Assembly: GCF_037977235.1 (NCBI RefSeq) | Contig: NZ_CP150276.1 | Span: 5,394,001-5,458,000, forward strand | DNA: 64,000 nucleotides | Reading direction: 5' to 3' | Origin: Paenibacillus sp. FSL K6-0276 | GTDB lineage: Bacteria > Bacillota > Bacilli > Paenibacillales > Paenibacillaceae | In this document: piece after piece, positions 9,820 through 18,136 of the stretch | Numbering within the stretch: the stretch's first letter is position 1 | Layout of the letters: every line of letters begins with the position of its first letter | Program-made: the position numbers and the translations under genes | The notes under the pieces: generated by a model | The model's database searches: none | Told to the model about the DNA's origin: nothing | The model's input: the letters and a program-made list of their open reading frames with translations, nothing else

Positions 9820-9999
9820 CCTTATGTAGGGTACTTTTGCCCCTGATTCGAGGAATTTCGGCTTTTTAGCATTATGTGAGGCACTTTTGCCTCTGTTTCG
9901 CGCTTTACCAGCCTCATCAGCCATATGTACGGGATTTTTACCGCTCTTTCGTACTTTTTCAGCCTCGTCACCCAAATGTATGGGATTTTTACCGTTGAT
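9820..9999. repeat. Degenerate tandem repeat, 50-51 bp period
   Basis: Four units align at ATG positions 9824, 9874, 9925 and 9976, each followed by a GGG..TTTTT..CC palindrome. On the minus strand the period keeps frame for part of the tract and encodes related 17-residue units (GDEAEKVRKSGKNPVH and ADEAGKARNRGKSASH). No ribosome binding site or family supports a gene. Confidence 0.6.
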
Positions 10000-10002
10000 T
10001 TG

Positions 10003-10034
10003 AAAAAGCAGCCCTCCCCGAAGAGAAAGCTGCT
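10003..10034 (-). terminator. Terminator after the SulP remnant
   Basis: AGCAGC pairs with GCTGCT around a C-rich loop, with TTTTTC following on the minus strand. Confidence 0.6.
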
Positions 10035-10042
10035 ACAACAAC

Positions 10043-10439
10043 CTATAACTCACGTCGATCATGACAACCCACCCGCTGAACCAGCCGTGAGCTATCTTCA
10101 TTTAGTCTGGTAATCGTGACCTTTTTTCCAAGTTCAGCGTATTTACTCATCGTTTTGGCTATGGGATGGACAGCGGATTGGTCCCACGCATGAGAGTGAG
10201 GGAACTCGATAAAAATATGATCCGGATCGCTATCATAGGCAAATTCATAAATGAAGTAACTTGTTGTGCCGAAGAACAGCTGACCATAATCCGCATACGT
10301 TTTGGTAAGAGGCAGCTCCCTGAAAGTCAAGCGGATAAAGGCTATTCTCCAAGCAAAGGTCAAAGCTCTCAAAGCACTAAGTAGAACAACCACACAGAAC
10401 GCCGATGGAAAAGACGAGTGCGTCCATTGGGATTTTCAT
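10043..10439 (-). pseudogene. SulP-family anion transporter remnant (STAS domain end)
   Basis: The minus strand encodes the tail of a SulP/SLC26 transporter: a piece of the last membrane helices (IPMDALVFSIGVLCG, then after a frameshift ALRALTFAWRIAFIRL). The short STAS domain follows with YGQLFFGTTSYFIYEF, HSHAWDQSAV and GKKVTITRLNEDSSRL. The roughly 400 preceding residues that form the transport core are missing. The longest uninterrupted frame (10043-10393) could still make a STAS-only protein, but no good start is seen. The intact terminator downstream suggests this was once a normal transcription unit. Confidence 0.75.
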
Positions 10440-10459
10440 TCAAATTCAATATTTTTAAA

Positions 10460-11536
10460 TTAACGGTACAGTCCGGAAGCTTTCACTTCGTTAAAGAAGG
10501 TATTGAATTCATCAATATTCAACTGCTGCGCGGCATCGGACAACGCGGTTGCAGGATCAGGATGCACCTCTACCATGATGCCATCGGCTCCGGCTGCGAG
10601 TGCGGCTTTTGCGCAAGGAATAAGGATATCTTTGCGTCCTGTGGAGTGAGTAACATCGACTAATACTGGCAAATGGCATTCCTGCTTGAGAATAGGCACT
10701 GCTGAGATATCGAGCGTGTTGCGGGTTGCTTTTTCATAGGTACGAATTCCGCGTTCAATCAGCATGATCTGTGTGTTACCACGAGACATAATGTATTCCG
10801 CTGCATGTATGAATTCATCGAGTGTGGCAGCCAATCCGCGTTTCAGCAGCACTGGCTTATTGACTTCTCCGACCGCTTTTAACAGCTCAAAATTGTGCAT
10901 GTTCCGTGCACCGATTTGGATGATATCCACATAATCTAAGGACTCTTCAATATGTCTTGGATCTACTATTTCACTGATGGTCAGCAGTCCATAGTCATTC
11001 GCTGCTTCGCGCAATATTCTTAGGCCGTCCATACCTAGACCTTGGAAATCATAAGGGGAAGTCCGCGGCTTGAAGGCACCTCCACGCATTACACGTACGC
11101 CAGCTTTTTGCAGGGCAGCAGCTACGGTGCGGGTCTGTAGTTCGCTTTCCACGGAACAAGGACCGGCCACCATCAGTGAAGAAGAACCACCAACGGTAAC
11201 ATCTCCCGGTAGAACAATCACTGTGTCTTCTTTGTGACTCTTACGCGCTACTAGTAAAGTTTTTTTATGTTCATCGGATTGTAAGTCCAGAGATGCTGAA
11301 AAAATTTGTTTGAAGAGGCTGCGGATGGTTCCGTTAGTGAAAGGTCCTTTGTTGCTCGCTACGAGCTGATCCAGCATTTTCTTTTCACGTTCCGGATCGA
11401 ATTTAGGCACACCTTGCTTTTCTTTAACTACGCCAATCTCCTGCACAATTTTAGCCCGCTCGGAGATCAGCTCCAGCAATTGCCCATTAATTTCATCCAG
11501 ACGACCTCTAAGAACATCCAATTCCACGTTACTCAT
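10460..11536 (-). CDS. aroA: Bifunctional chorismate mutase (AroQ) / DAHP synthase
   Basis: Residues 1-90 form an AroQ chorismate mutase helical domain ([19 protein letters not shown], then [17 protein letters not shown]). Residues 110-355 form a KDSA-like DAHP synthase barrel with [55 protein letters not shown] and [10 protein letters not shown]. The enzyme condenses PEP and erythrose-4-phosphate at the entry to the shikimate pathway, and in Bacillus-type enzymes the mutase domain also mediates feedback control. An upstream frame without a stop reaches 11650 but lies inside the T-box. The ATG at 11536 follows GGAAGGG and gives 358 residues, the usual length. The symbol follows Bacillus usage. 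The gene is controlled by a Phe-type T-box. Confidence 0.95.
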   Translation of the reverse strand: MSNVELDVLRGRLDEINGQLLELISERAKIVQEIGVVKEKQGVPKFDPEREKKMLDQLVASNKGPFTNGTIRSLFKQIFSASLDLQSDEHKKTLLVARKSHKEDTVIVLPGDVTVGGSSSLMVAGPCSVESELQTRTVAAALQKAGVRVMRGGAFKPRTSPYDFQGLGMDGLRILREAANDYGLLTISEIVDPRHIEESLDYVDIIQIGARNMHNFELLKAVGEVNKPVLLKRGLAATLDEFIHAAEYIMSRGNTQIMLIERGIRTYEKATRNTLDISAVPILKQECHLPVLVDVTHSTGRKDILIPCAKAALAAGADGIMVEVHPDPATALSDAAQQLNIDEFNTFFNEVKASGLYR

Positions 11537-11576
11537 TACCCTTCCACTCCCTCTTCTTATTAATAATTTGAAACGC

Positions 11577-11876
11577 AAAAAGACCCCCCGTCGCAAGGGA
11601 CGAGGAGCCGTGGTACCACCCTTATTTAGAATTAACCCGAATACTAGCACAAAGGAATAGAATATCGGATTCCCTTGACTAAAGGTTAACTCTGTCTTTC
11701 ACCCGGTAACGCGGGGCGCGGGCCTCCCTACTCATACCTGTCACATCCTGTGACAATACTTCAGGGGCCGACTCGGAAGTGAACTTCGGCATTAATCGTC
11801 TCATGAGGGTGCTCTCAGTCTCCGGCACGCCTTCCCTGTTAAGATCCGCTATAATGCTTACTCTCTTCGTCATAGT
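11577..11876 (-). ncRNA. T-box leader, probable phenylalanine specifier
   Basis: The antiterminator motif AAGGGTGGTACCACG (near 11609-11624) is followed by a GC-rich terminator hairpin and TTTTT at 11577-11605. Stem I lies at the far end (GAAGAGAGTA near 11862). On its 3' side the context GAAG-TTC-A places a TTC (Phe) codon in the specifier position. T-boxes bind uncharged tRNA and allow read-through when the amino acid is scarce, so this one should raise DAHP synthase during Phe starvation. The T-box itself is certain, the specifier is read by eye. Confidence 0.9.
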
Positions 11877-11879
11877 CCT

Positions 11880-12215
11880 TATTTATGTCAGCGCGTCTTT
11901 TGCGCTTATTTCTGCTATCTTAATCAAAAAATGTTTCCGATGCAAGATAATAATGTAACGCTGAGCAGCTTTAACGCATTAAAATCATATGAGGTACAAT
12001 TATTCTTATAACAACTCGCTTGAATAGGCTTTGAAGTATGAAATAACCCATATCCATACTATTCTACCACTGCTTTAAAGGTTCCAATCCCTTTCTATGT
12101 ATGAAGTTGACAGCGATATTTTGATTGTTTACAATTAAATAATTGAAAATATTCCCTGTTCTTATTCACTGACAGCTTTAGCATTTACATTACATAACTG
12201 AAGGGATGTAGCAGC
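11880..12215. other. Divergent intergenic region
   Basis: AT-rich DNA between the start of the aroA T-box transcript and the glutathione peroxidase gene, presumably holding both promoters. The only motif I noted is CAATTAAATAATTG near 12134. No gene or RNA is evident. Confidence 0.4.
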
Positions 12216-12761
12216 ATGAGCATTTATCCATATACAGCACGCAGTATTCGTGGAAAAGAGATCGAACTGGAGCAATACAAAGGTAAAGTACTTTTGATTG
12301 TGAATACAGCAAGTAAGTGTGGGTTTACCCACCAATACTCCGACCTGCAAAAACTCTATGAGAGATACGAAGATCGTGGCTTCCAAATCCTCGGTTTCCC
12401 TTCCAATCAATTTGGGGAGCAGGAACCTGGTAGCAATGAAGAAGTGAATGTATTTTGCCAAATCAATTACGGCGTTACGTTTCCTCTCTTTGAGAAGGTT
12501 GAAGTAAAGGGCGAAAATAAACATCCACTCTTCACTCACCTTACAGCGCAGGCTGGATTTGAAGGCTTCGACATGAACCATTCTTCAGGAAAGCTACTAC
12601 ACAGCATGCTTGAGAGCAAAGATCCGGAAGCACTGAACAATGACGAAATCAAATGGAACTTCACTAAATTTCTAATTGATCGCGAAGGCAATGTAGTTAC
12701 AAGATTCGAATCTACTGTAGATCCGCTGGATATTGAGCCAGCGATCGAAGCATTGCTATAG
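12216..12761 (+). CDS. Glutathione peroxidase family protein (Cys type)
   Basis: GPx-like thiol peroxidase of 181 residues that reduces hydroperoxides, in bacteria usually with thioredoxin. The catalytic cysteine is C35 in NTASKCGFT. The tetrad partners are in [13 protein letters not shown] (Gln) and [11 protein letters not shown] (Trp and Asn). It lacks selenocysteine. AAGGGATG precedes the ATG at good spacing, and a strong terminator follows, so it is monocistronic. I found no PerR box in its promoter, unlike ahpC in this window. Confidence 0.95.
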   Translation: MSIYPYTARSIRGKEIELEQYKGKVLLIVNTASKCGFTHQYSDLQKLYERYEDRGFQILGFPSNQFGEQEPGSNEEVNVFCQINYGVTFPLFEKVEVKGENKHPLFTHLTAQAGFEGFDMNHSSGKLLHSMLESKDPEALNNDEIKWNFTKFLIDREGNVVTRFESTVDPLDIEPAIEALL

Positions 12762-12810
12762 TTTTTTAAAGTAGAAGATGTGAAATAAATCGCTACAATA
12801 ACAGACCGAA

Positions 12811-12845
12811 AAGCCGCCGAGACTTCTACTCTGGGCGGCTTTTTC
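12811..12845 (+). terminator. Terminator of the glutathione peroxidase gene
   Basis: AAGCCGCC pairs with GGCGGCTT, followed by TTTTT. Confidence 0.85.
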
Positions 12846-12871
12846 ATGTACGGTACTGCTCAGTAAACACT

Positions 12872-13015
12872 TCAAAAACAGCCACTGTGGCCGATGACTG
12901 TAATGAATTCACCCTCCTGTACATGGAGATCTACATTATGCAGTGCCTGAACATGCCCTCCGGTAGACTCAAAACGTTTATTTAGATTTGAGATAGACAG
13001 CAACACTTCTCCCAC
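12872..13015 (-). pseudogene. 5' stub of an ABC transporter ATP-binding gene
   Basis: A GTG at 13015 with a strong AAGGAGGGG site starts a 47-residue frame that reads like the beginning of a SsuB/TauB-type ATPase (SISNLNKRFESTGGHVQALH, then VQEGEFITVIGHSGC). It breaks off inside the Walker A motif, where G-K-S/T should follow, and hits a stop. The rest of the gene is absent. The intact ribosome binding site and clean 5' end point to a recent deletion. A family B repeat begins about 24 bp upstream. Confidence 0.7.
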
Positions 13016-13038
13016 CGAAACCCCTCCTTCTAGTTTGA

Positions 13039-13140
13039 GTCAAGCATAAACGCCTTCGGCGTCCTTATTAGGACGATAAGCGTTTATGCGAGAAATATAA
13101 GGATAATGTATAGCGTGAAACTTATACTTTCTTATATCTA
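13039..13140. repeat. Repeat family B, copy 1 (about 100 bp, two hairpins)
   Basis: CATAAACGCCTTCGGCGTCC and a matching inverted arm form the first hairpin. AAATATAAGGATAA and a TTATAC..TTATAT arm form the second. Other copies lie at 20671-20775 and 24383-24485. Confidence 0.9.
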
Positions 13141-13141
13141 C

Positions 13142-13185
13142 AAAAAAACAGAGGTATTGCGCTTTTACATTCGCAATACCTCTGT
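13142..13185 (-). terminator. Terminator of the ArsB/NhaD gene
   Basis: ACAGAGGTATTGCG pairs perfectly with CGCAATACCTCTGT and is followed on the minus strand by TTTTTTTG. Confidence 0.9.
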
Positions 13186-13292
13186 AGGAACAGTCGGTAA
13201 TTATTCAAAGTAAATCAATTGGAATTGTAATATTTAAAATATCATCCATTTGAAAAGCTGTCAACAATAAAACTTATTTCAGACACACTTGT

Positions 13293-14576
13293 TCAGATCA
13301 AATATCTTAAATACAAATATATGCTTGAGATCACAATGGACAGTATCATTAAAGGGAAGCCCACCTTCAAATACTTCATGAACGTAATCGGGTAGCCCTC
13401 TTTTCCAGCTAATCCAGCCACGATCAGATTGGCACTGGCACCGATCAATGTACCATTACCACCCAAGCAAGCACCCAAAGCCAAACTCCACCAAAGAGGT
13501 TCCAGATTCGTGATCCCCATTTGCCCCATCTCCTGAATCAAAGGGATCATCGTTGCAACAAAAGGAATGTTATCGAGAAACGCAGAAGCAATTGCACTCA
13601 CCCATAAGATCATCATCGAGCTCATGAGAACATCCCCACCAGTTAATTCGATCGCCTTGGCAGCCAGCTCCGCGATGACACCCGTCTCAACGAGTCCTGA
13701 TACCAGAACAAACAGTCCGATAAAAAAGAATATCGTAATCCATTCCACACTACGAAAAGCTTTTTCCAGCATGTGCTCCCCTCCGGTTAGTAAAAGCAGC
13801 AAAAAAGCACCTGCTAATGCAACCGTTGCGGACTCCAAATGTAACGCCTGATGTAAAAAGAAACCTGAAATCGTAATTCCCAGTACAATTAGACATTTTC
13901 GTAGCAGCTTATGATCCGTAATCATTGCCTTCTCATCCATGTCCATAATGCTCTGTTGCAATTCCGGAGTGGATTTAATTTGCTTACCAAACATCAGTAG
14001 TAGAAGCGGGATATACGCCAACATAATGATGATAATCACGGGTGCCAGATTGTTGATAAAGGACATAAAAGTCAACTCTTTCACAGCACTGCCAATCATA
14101 ATATTAGGCGGATCTCCAATCAATGTTGCCGTTCCACCGACATTCGATGCGATAATTTGTGACATCAAAAAAGGCAGCGGATGAATGCGCAGTTGCCTTG
14201 TAATACTGAAGGTAACGGGTACCATAAGCAGCACTGTTGTAACATTATCCAAGAAAGCAGAAGCCACTGCTGTGATAATAAACAAGGCAATGAGTATTCT
14301 TCTTGGCTTCCCCTTCGCCAGTTTAGCTGATTTCACAGCCGCATATTTAAAGAGTCCTGTCTCTGCAGTAATCCCTACAATCATCATCATCCCTACAAGT
14401 AGTCCAAGGGTATTAAAATCAATGTGATGCAGTGCCGTCTCCTGATCCACAATGCCCATGGCTACCATAACAATAGCTCCTAACATGGCTAGGATCGTAC
14501 GGTGAATTTTCTCGGAAATAATAAGTCCATAAATCAGCAGGAAAATACCTATCGCCCAAATCGCTTGCTGTTCCAT
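13293..14576 (-). CDS. ArsB/NhaD family ion transporter
   Basis: Integral membrane protein of 427 residues with about a dozen hydrophobic segments and two related halves, as in the ion-transporter superfamily. The family signatures are FLDNVTTVLLMVPVT in the first half and FLDNIPFVATMIPLI in the second, each after an ASA turn, plus the hairpin motifs NVGGTATLIGDPPNI and CLGGNGTLIGASANL. Members move arsenite, sodium/protons or carboxylates. No ars genes are adjacent, so arsenic resistance should not be assumed. It stands alone, with a strong terminator. Confidence 0.9.
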   Translation of the reverse strand: MEQQAIWAIGIFLLIYGLIISEKIHRTILAMLGAIVMVAMGIVDQETALHHIDFNTLGLLVGMMMIVGITAETGLFKYAAVKSAKLAKGKPRRILIALFIITAVASAFLDNVTTVLLMVPVTFSITRQLRIHPLPFLMSQIIASNVGGTATLIGDPPNIMIGSAVKELTFMSFINNLAPVIIIIMLAYIPLLLLMFGKQIKSTPELQQSIMDMDEKAMITDHKLLRKCLIVLGITISGFFLHQALHLESATVALAGAFLLLLLTGGEHMLEKAFRSVEWITIFFFIGLFVLVSGLVETGVIAELAAKAIELTGGDVLMSSMMILWVSAIASAFLDNIPFVATMIPLIQEMGQMGITNLEPLWWSLALGACLGGNGTLIGASANLIVAGLAGKEGYPITFMKYLKVGFPLMILSIVISSIYLYLRYLI

Positions 14577-14920
14577 AATGTCCCCCGGTCCTTCTCTCTA
14601 ATTTCTTAAATCTATAACCCATTAATTATAAATTAGTTTTGTATTTTTCGCACTGGGATTTTAGGGTCCAATTCACAGAAAACGGCTCTGTCTGACATTC
14701 ATCGGCGACTCGTTAGATCGAAGCGAGCAATCAAAGCTCGAGCCTATATTATTCCTCTTATAAGCCATCTCATCCTCATATTCCTGTTCCCAATCCCAAA
14801 AGCTGTTCCGCAATTGTCCTCTCATTTGGATAGAACCTTAAGATCAAATATAATACTAAGGACTGCCCGAAGTCTTGAACAATTATGGGTCCTAGGCAAA
14901 CCAAAAAACATTTGCTCATA
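14577..14920. other. Divergent intergenic region without recognisable gene
   Basis: AT-rich spacer between the ArsB/NhaD gene and the divergently transcribed LLM oxidoreductase. Both 5' regions lie here. Apart from the promoter/operator at 14921-14952 I see no conserved structure. Confidence 0.4.
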
Positions 14921-14952
14921 AACTTACAATTTGTAAGTTGTTATGTTATAAT
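14921..14952 (+). promoter_or_regulatory. Sigma-A promoter overlapped by a 19-bp palindromic operator
   Basis: The -35 is TTACAA (14924-14929) and the -10 is TATAAT (14947-14952), with a 17-bp spacer. The -35 lies inside the perfect palindrome AACTTACAA-T-TTGTAAGTT (14921-14939). A bound regulator would block RNA polymerase. The architecture fits HxlR/MarR-type control of redox enzymes, but no regulator gene is adjacent. Confidence 0.75.
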
Positions 14953-15016
14953 AATCACATTCCTCCATCAACGGACAAGCTTTATCAAATATATGATTAA
15001 CAAGGGGTTTGTGACC

Positions 15017-16102
15017 ATGAGTAACGACGTAACCGCAGCACCATCATCCGATTTTGAGTTTGGTATCTACACCTTAGGAGACATTGTTGCTGATTGTCAT
15101 ACCGGCAACAAGATCAGCCCGAAACAACGACTGGACGAAGTTGTAGCTGCGGCTAAGTTGGCGGATGAGGCGGGGCTTGATGTATTCGGTGTCGGTGAAC
15201 ATCATCGACTTGATTTTGTGATTTCTTCGGTTCCAGTAGTTCTGGCAGCCATTTCTCAGGTTACTAATAGAATCAAACTCACGAGCGCAACAACCGTATT
15301 AAGCACCATTGATCCCGTGCGCGTATTTGAGGATTTCGCCACACTTGATTTACTGTCAAATGGCCGTGCAGAGATCATTGCGGGACGTGGTGCTTTTGTA
15401 GAATCATTTCCACTTTTCGGATATGAACTTGGAGATTATCATCGTCTATTCTCCGAGAATATCAATCTGCTTCTCGAGCTTAATAAGCATGAAATTATGA
15501 ACTGGGAGGGCTCCTTCCGTTCATCCCTGAAGGATTCGGAGATTGCTCCACGCCCTCTTCAACAAAGCCTTCCGGTATGGATTGGCGTAGGTGGTTCTCC
15601 TGAAAGCGCGGAGAAAGCCGGCGTACTCGGAACTGGAATGGCCATCGCCATTCTTAGCGGTAGTCCAGAACCTTTCCAAGAGCTTGCCGCAACTTATCGA
15701 CGCGCTGGAATTCAGGCGGGGCATGCACCTGAGGATCTAAAGATTGCGATCACTAGCCACGGCTACATTGCCGAAACCTCACAGCAGGCGCTGGATGAAT
15801 ATTACCCATACTACTATAGCTATCGTAATTCCATCAGTCCAAAACCTGGACAAGAATACAGAGTCTCTCGTGATGCCTTTGGGCAATATGTATCTGCTGA
15901 TAACACAATGGCTGTGGGTAGCCCGCAGCAGATTATCGAAAAAATCCTCTATCAGCATGAGCTATTCAGCCATAGCCGCTTTATGACTCAGCTCGATATC
16001 GGCGGCCTTCCTTACGCCAAGGTAGCCAAAGCTATTGAACTATTGGCAACAGAGGTCGCCCCTGTCGTACGGCGCGAGATTGCCAAGAAGAACAACCGTT
16101 AA
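15017..16102 (+). CDS. LLM-class flavin-dependent oxidoreductase
   Basis: Luciferase-like monooxygenase of about 361 residues. It has the bacterial-luciferase TIM-barrel layout: FGIYTLGD at the N-terminus, AAKLADEAGLDVFGVGEHHR, ISQVTNRIKLTSATTVL, DLLSNGRAEIIAGRGAF, LPVWIGVGGSPESAEKAG and GSPQQIIEKIL. Members use reduced flavin to oxidise varied substrates, so the substrate here cannot be named. The frame is open back to 14885, but AAGGGG and the ATG at 15017 give the normal N-terminus, and the upstream part overlaps the promoter. Expression is probably under the palindromic operator just upstream. Confidence 0.9.
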   Translation: MSNDVTAAPSSDFEFGIYTLGDIVADCHTGNKISPKQRLDEVVAAAKLADEAGLDVFGVGEHHRLDFVISSVPVVLAAISQVTNRIKLTSATTVLSTIDPVRVFEDFATLDLLSNGRAEIIAGRGAFVESFPLFGYELGDYHRLFSENINLLLELNKHEIMNWEGSFRSSLKDSEIAPRPLQQSLPVWIGVGGSPESAEKAGVLGTGMAIAILSGSPEPFQELAATYRRAGIQAGHAPEDLKIAITSHGYIAETSQQALDEYYPYYYSYRNSISPKPGQEYRVSRDAFGQYVSADNTMAVGSPQQIIEKILYQHELFSHSRFMTQLDIGGLPYAKVAKAIELLATEVAPVVRREIAKKNNR

Positions 16103-16283
16103 AATTGAGGGGTTGTCCCAATAAGCAAAATAGCGCTTTTCCCGTTAATGTAGAAGCACTATTTTGTGCTGTTGCAACATTGTGGATTGCTGCAGCACGT
16201 TATGCAGAGCGTCCTCACAATGACGACATTGATCCTACTCAATAAACAGGTACTGAAGATGCGAGACGGAATCTCTGCTCAAA

Positions 16284-16420
16284 AATTAGGGAATATCTCC
16301 CTATAATTCTGAGATTTCTGCTCATCAGACTAATAATTAGGGAATACCTCCCTATAATTTACCCGATTCGATGGTAAATATAGATATTCCCCCGATTTTT
16401 AGGGAGGAATTCCCTGATTT
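16284..16420. repeat. Three related palindromic motifs around AGGGA..TCCCT
   Basis: AATTAGGGAATATCTCCCT, its near copy about 50 bp later with ACC for ATC, and a diverged TTTTTAGGGAGGAATTCCCT follow each other. Each is self-complementary. The preceding 16103-16283 has no gene I can support. Confidence 0.55.
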
Positions 16421-16513
16421 CATTCATTTAGAGTAATTATCAGCTATTTTCAGGGAGCTTTCTGCTATGAACGAATTAGTCAATTCCCCTGTTTTCCCCT
16501 TTAAACCAAAGGG

Positions 16514-16716
16514 TTTTCAATCCCTTGGGCACAGAGACAAAATGCGAGTCGTCGGCTGGCAATCTGCTATCCGTGGGTTGGTTACCACATATTATGCCTA
16601 CGTCGAAGGAGCTTCCGCAAACTAATTTCGCACGTCAGATCATAGATCCTGTGCACAGGGAATTCACGGATTCTCCTCGAACCTTTCTCTTTGTCTCCAT
16701 GCCCCAAGGATTCAAA
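16514..16716 (-). ncRNA. Candidate bridge-type RNA region of the IS110 element
   Basis: Two long arms (16514-16542 and 16689-16716) are inversely complementary over about 28 nt with few mismatches (core CCTTGGG.CA..GAGACAAA), enclosing about 146 nt. This lies between the transposase stop codon and the presumed element end, where IS1111-group members of IS110 encode their guide ('bridge') RNA. The structure is visible. The RNA function is inferred from the family. Confidence 0.4.
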
Positions 16717-16750
16717 GCTCTCAGGATATTTTTACGTTTTCCTATTCGGA

Positions 16751-17866
16751 TTACGCCATTCTTTGTTCTGCATCTACCGCAATCGACCAGATGAATCCAA
16801 CTAACTCACGACCTACCACAGCCATGGCTAAATTTCGGTGTTTCCCACGTCTGACTAACTTTAGATACTTACTGTGTAACCGTTCTTGGGCTTTCCACGA
16901 CGTTTCATGGACATGAGCACTCTGCCCCTCCAGGCGCACTGTTAAATCTCCCTTAACAGCAGGACGGTGACGGTAACTCCATGCAGACTCCACCAGTGCA
17001 CGCCGCACTCCGGAATTCCCGACTTTTGTAAGACAACCTCTTTTGGTACTTGCTCCCGATGAATACTCCCGTGGCACTAGTCCCAGGTAACTCATGAGCT
17101 GAGCCGGTGAACGAAAACGCTCAAAATTCCCAATCTCGACAACTAATGTCATAGCCGTCAGCAGAGCGATTCCCCGCAGACCTTGCAACGCTTGAATGAC
17201 AGGTGCGTACGGACAGATCTCTGCTTCTTCTCGCATTGCGGATTCAAGTCGCTTGATTCTCTCCTCCACTTCCCGGAGCTGTTGCAAATATTCGGTGAAA
17301 ACCCGTTCTTGAGCTGCATAATTAAACTTCAGCATGGACAGCCATTCCCGGTACCTTTTGGTCCAGCGTTTTTTCATACCTTCTGGTGTGTGAATTTGGT
17401 GGCGCAACAGAAAATGAATGAGCCGTTGCCGAGCACGATGTAGATCTTCCCTAGCATCTTCTCGCGCACGAATGAGATCTCGTAAGGCTTCGAGTTCTGG
17501 AGTCGGCACATAGATCGCAGTCAATTCTCCTGCTCGGTGAAGCTGAGCCAGTTTTTCTGCATCCCGTCGATCGGTTTTTATTGCATCGCCGGGGCGCTGT
17601 GGAATACGCGAAGGTGCGATCACCACGCAGGAAATCCCCATCTTCGTCAGCCAGCGATATAAGTCGTACCCGGTAGGCCCGGCTTCATAGCAGACCTCTA
17701 GTGTAATCCCTGAACCTTTGAGTTTGCGAATCATTCGAGCCACTGCATCCGGGGTATGGGGAATGGCTCCATAATATCGTGCTGGTTCTCGACCTTCGTC
17801 TGCAATTGCCACCGCAATTTTTTCTTTTGACACATCCAAACCTACGTATTTTATGGTATTCTTCAT
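16751..17866 (-). CDS. IS110 family transposase
   Basis: At 371 residues this is a full-length IS110 recombinase. The N-terminal RuvC-like DEDD domain shows D11 in YVGLDVSKE, E61 in CYEAGPTGYDLYRWL and acidic residues in DAIKTDRRDAEKLA (D99, D102). A coiled-coil linker follows (about 125-215). The C-terminal transposase_20 domain begins IQALQGLRGIALLTAMTLV and contains SPAQLMSYLGLVPREYSSG and KVGNSGVRRALVESAW with the catalytic serine. The ATG is preceded by GAAAGGAGC. No frameshift is seen, so it could be active. The protein acts on DNA with its guide RNA. Confidence 0.95.
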   Translation of the reverse strand: MKNTIKYVGLDVSKEKIAVAIADEGREPARYYGAIPHTPDAVARMIRKLKGSGITLEVCYEAGPTGYDLYRWLTKMGISCVVIAPSRIPQRPGDAIKTDRRDAEKLAQLHRAGELTAIYVPTPELEALRDLIRAREDAREDLHRARQRLIHFLLRHQIHTPEGMKKRWTKRYREWLSMLKFNYAAQERVFTEYLQQLREVEERIKRLESAMREEAEICPYAPVIQALQGLRGIALLTAMTLVVEIGNFERFRSPAQLMSYLGLVPREYSSGASTKRGCLTKVGNSGVRRALVESAWSYRHRPAVKGDLTVRLEGQSAHVHETSWKAQERLHSKYLKLVRRGKHRNLAMAVVGRELVGFIWSIAVDAEQRMA

Positions 17867-18078
17867 AGTAACAGCTCCTTTCGCATTTAGCTCTGAAATG
17901 GTTGTCCTTCAACTTCCATTTTAACCTACGGTGTGCGAACAGGGGCTGCCTTTCGTTCATCATAACTAATTATTCTCAATATGCTTTCATGAACCCTCGG
18001 CTCACATCAAATCCCACAATGAAAATGTTATTCCCTACACTGTGCTGTTTATTCCCTTAATCGATCCTTACATTTACA

Positions 18079-18124
18079 TAAAAAAATCTGCCTCATAAGT
18101 AGCATTCACTACTTTTGAGACAGC
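18079..18124 (-). terminator. Terminator of the TIR-protein operon
   Basis: CTGTCTCAAAAGTAG pairs with CTACTTATGAGGCAG, followed on the minus strand by ATTTTTTTA. Confidence 0.85.
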
Positions 18125-18136
18125 CTCTTATGTTTG

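Larger units (their letters stand above)
16506..17960 (-). mobile_element. IS110-family insertion sequence (ends approximate)
   Basis: The element consists of the DEDD transposase gene and a structured non-coding stretch 3' of it. IS110 elements often lack terminal inverted repeats and target duplications, so the boundaries cannot be fixed by eye. I place them where structure and the compact spacing around the transposase end. It lies between repeats at 16.3 kb and the TIR-domain operon. Confidence 0.75.

Noticed and set aside
9784-9975. 63-codon frame with repeated peptide units
   Set aside because: The repeat is DNA-level, no ribosome binding site is present, and later units lose the pattern. 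Kept as a repeat.
11679-11873. Possible 64-codon leader peptide in the aroA leader
   Set aside because: It lies wholly within the T-box RNA, whose structure explains the conservation.
16120-16250. Plus-strand frame ending WIAAARYAERPHNDDIDPTQ
   Set aside because: It reads like the tail of a membrane protein, but there is no start, no upstream part and no recognised family.
17685-17963. 92-codon frame at the IS110 5' end
   Set aside because: It overlaps the transposase gene in another frame and does not resemble a second IS protein.
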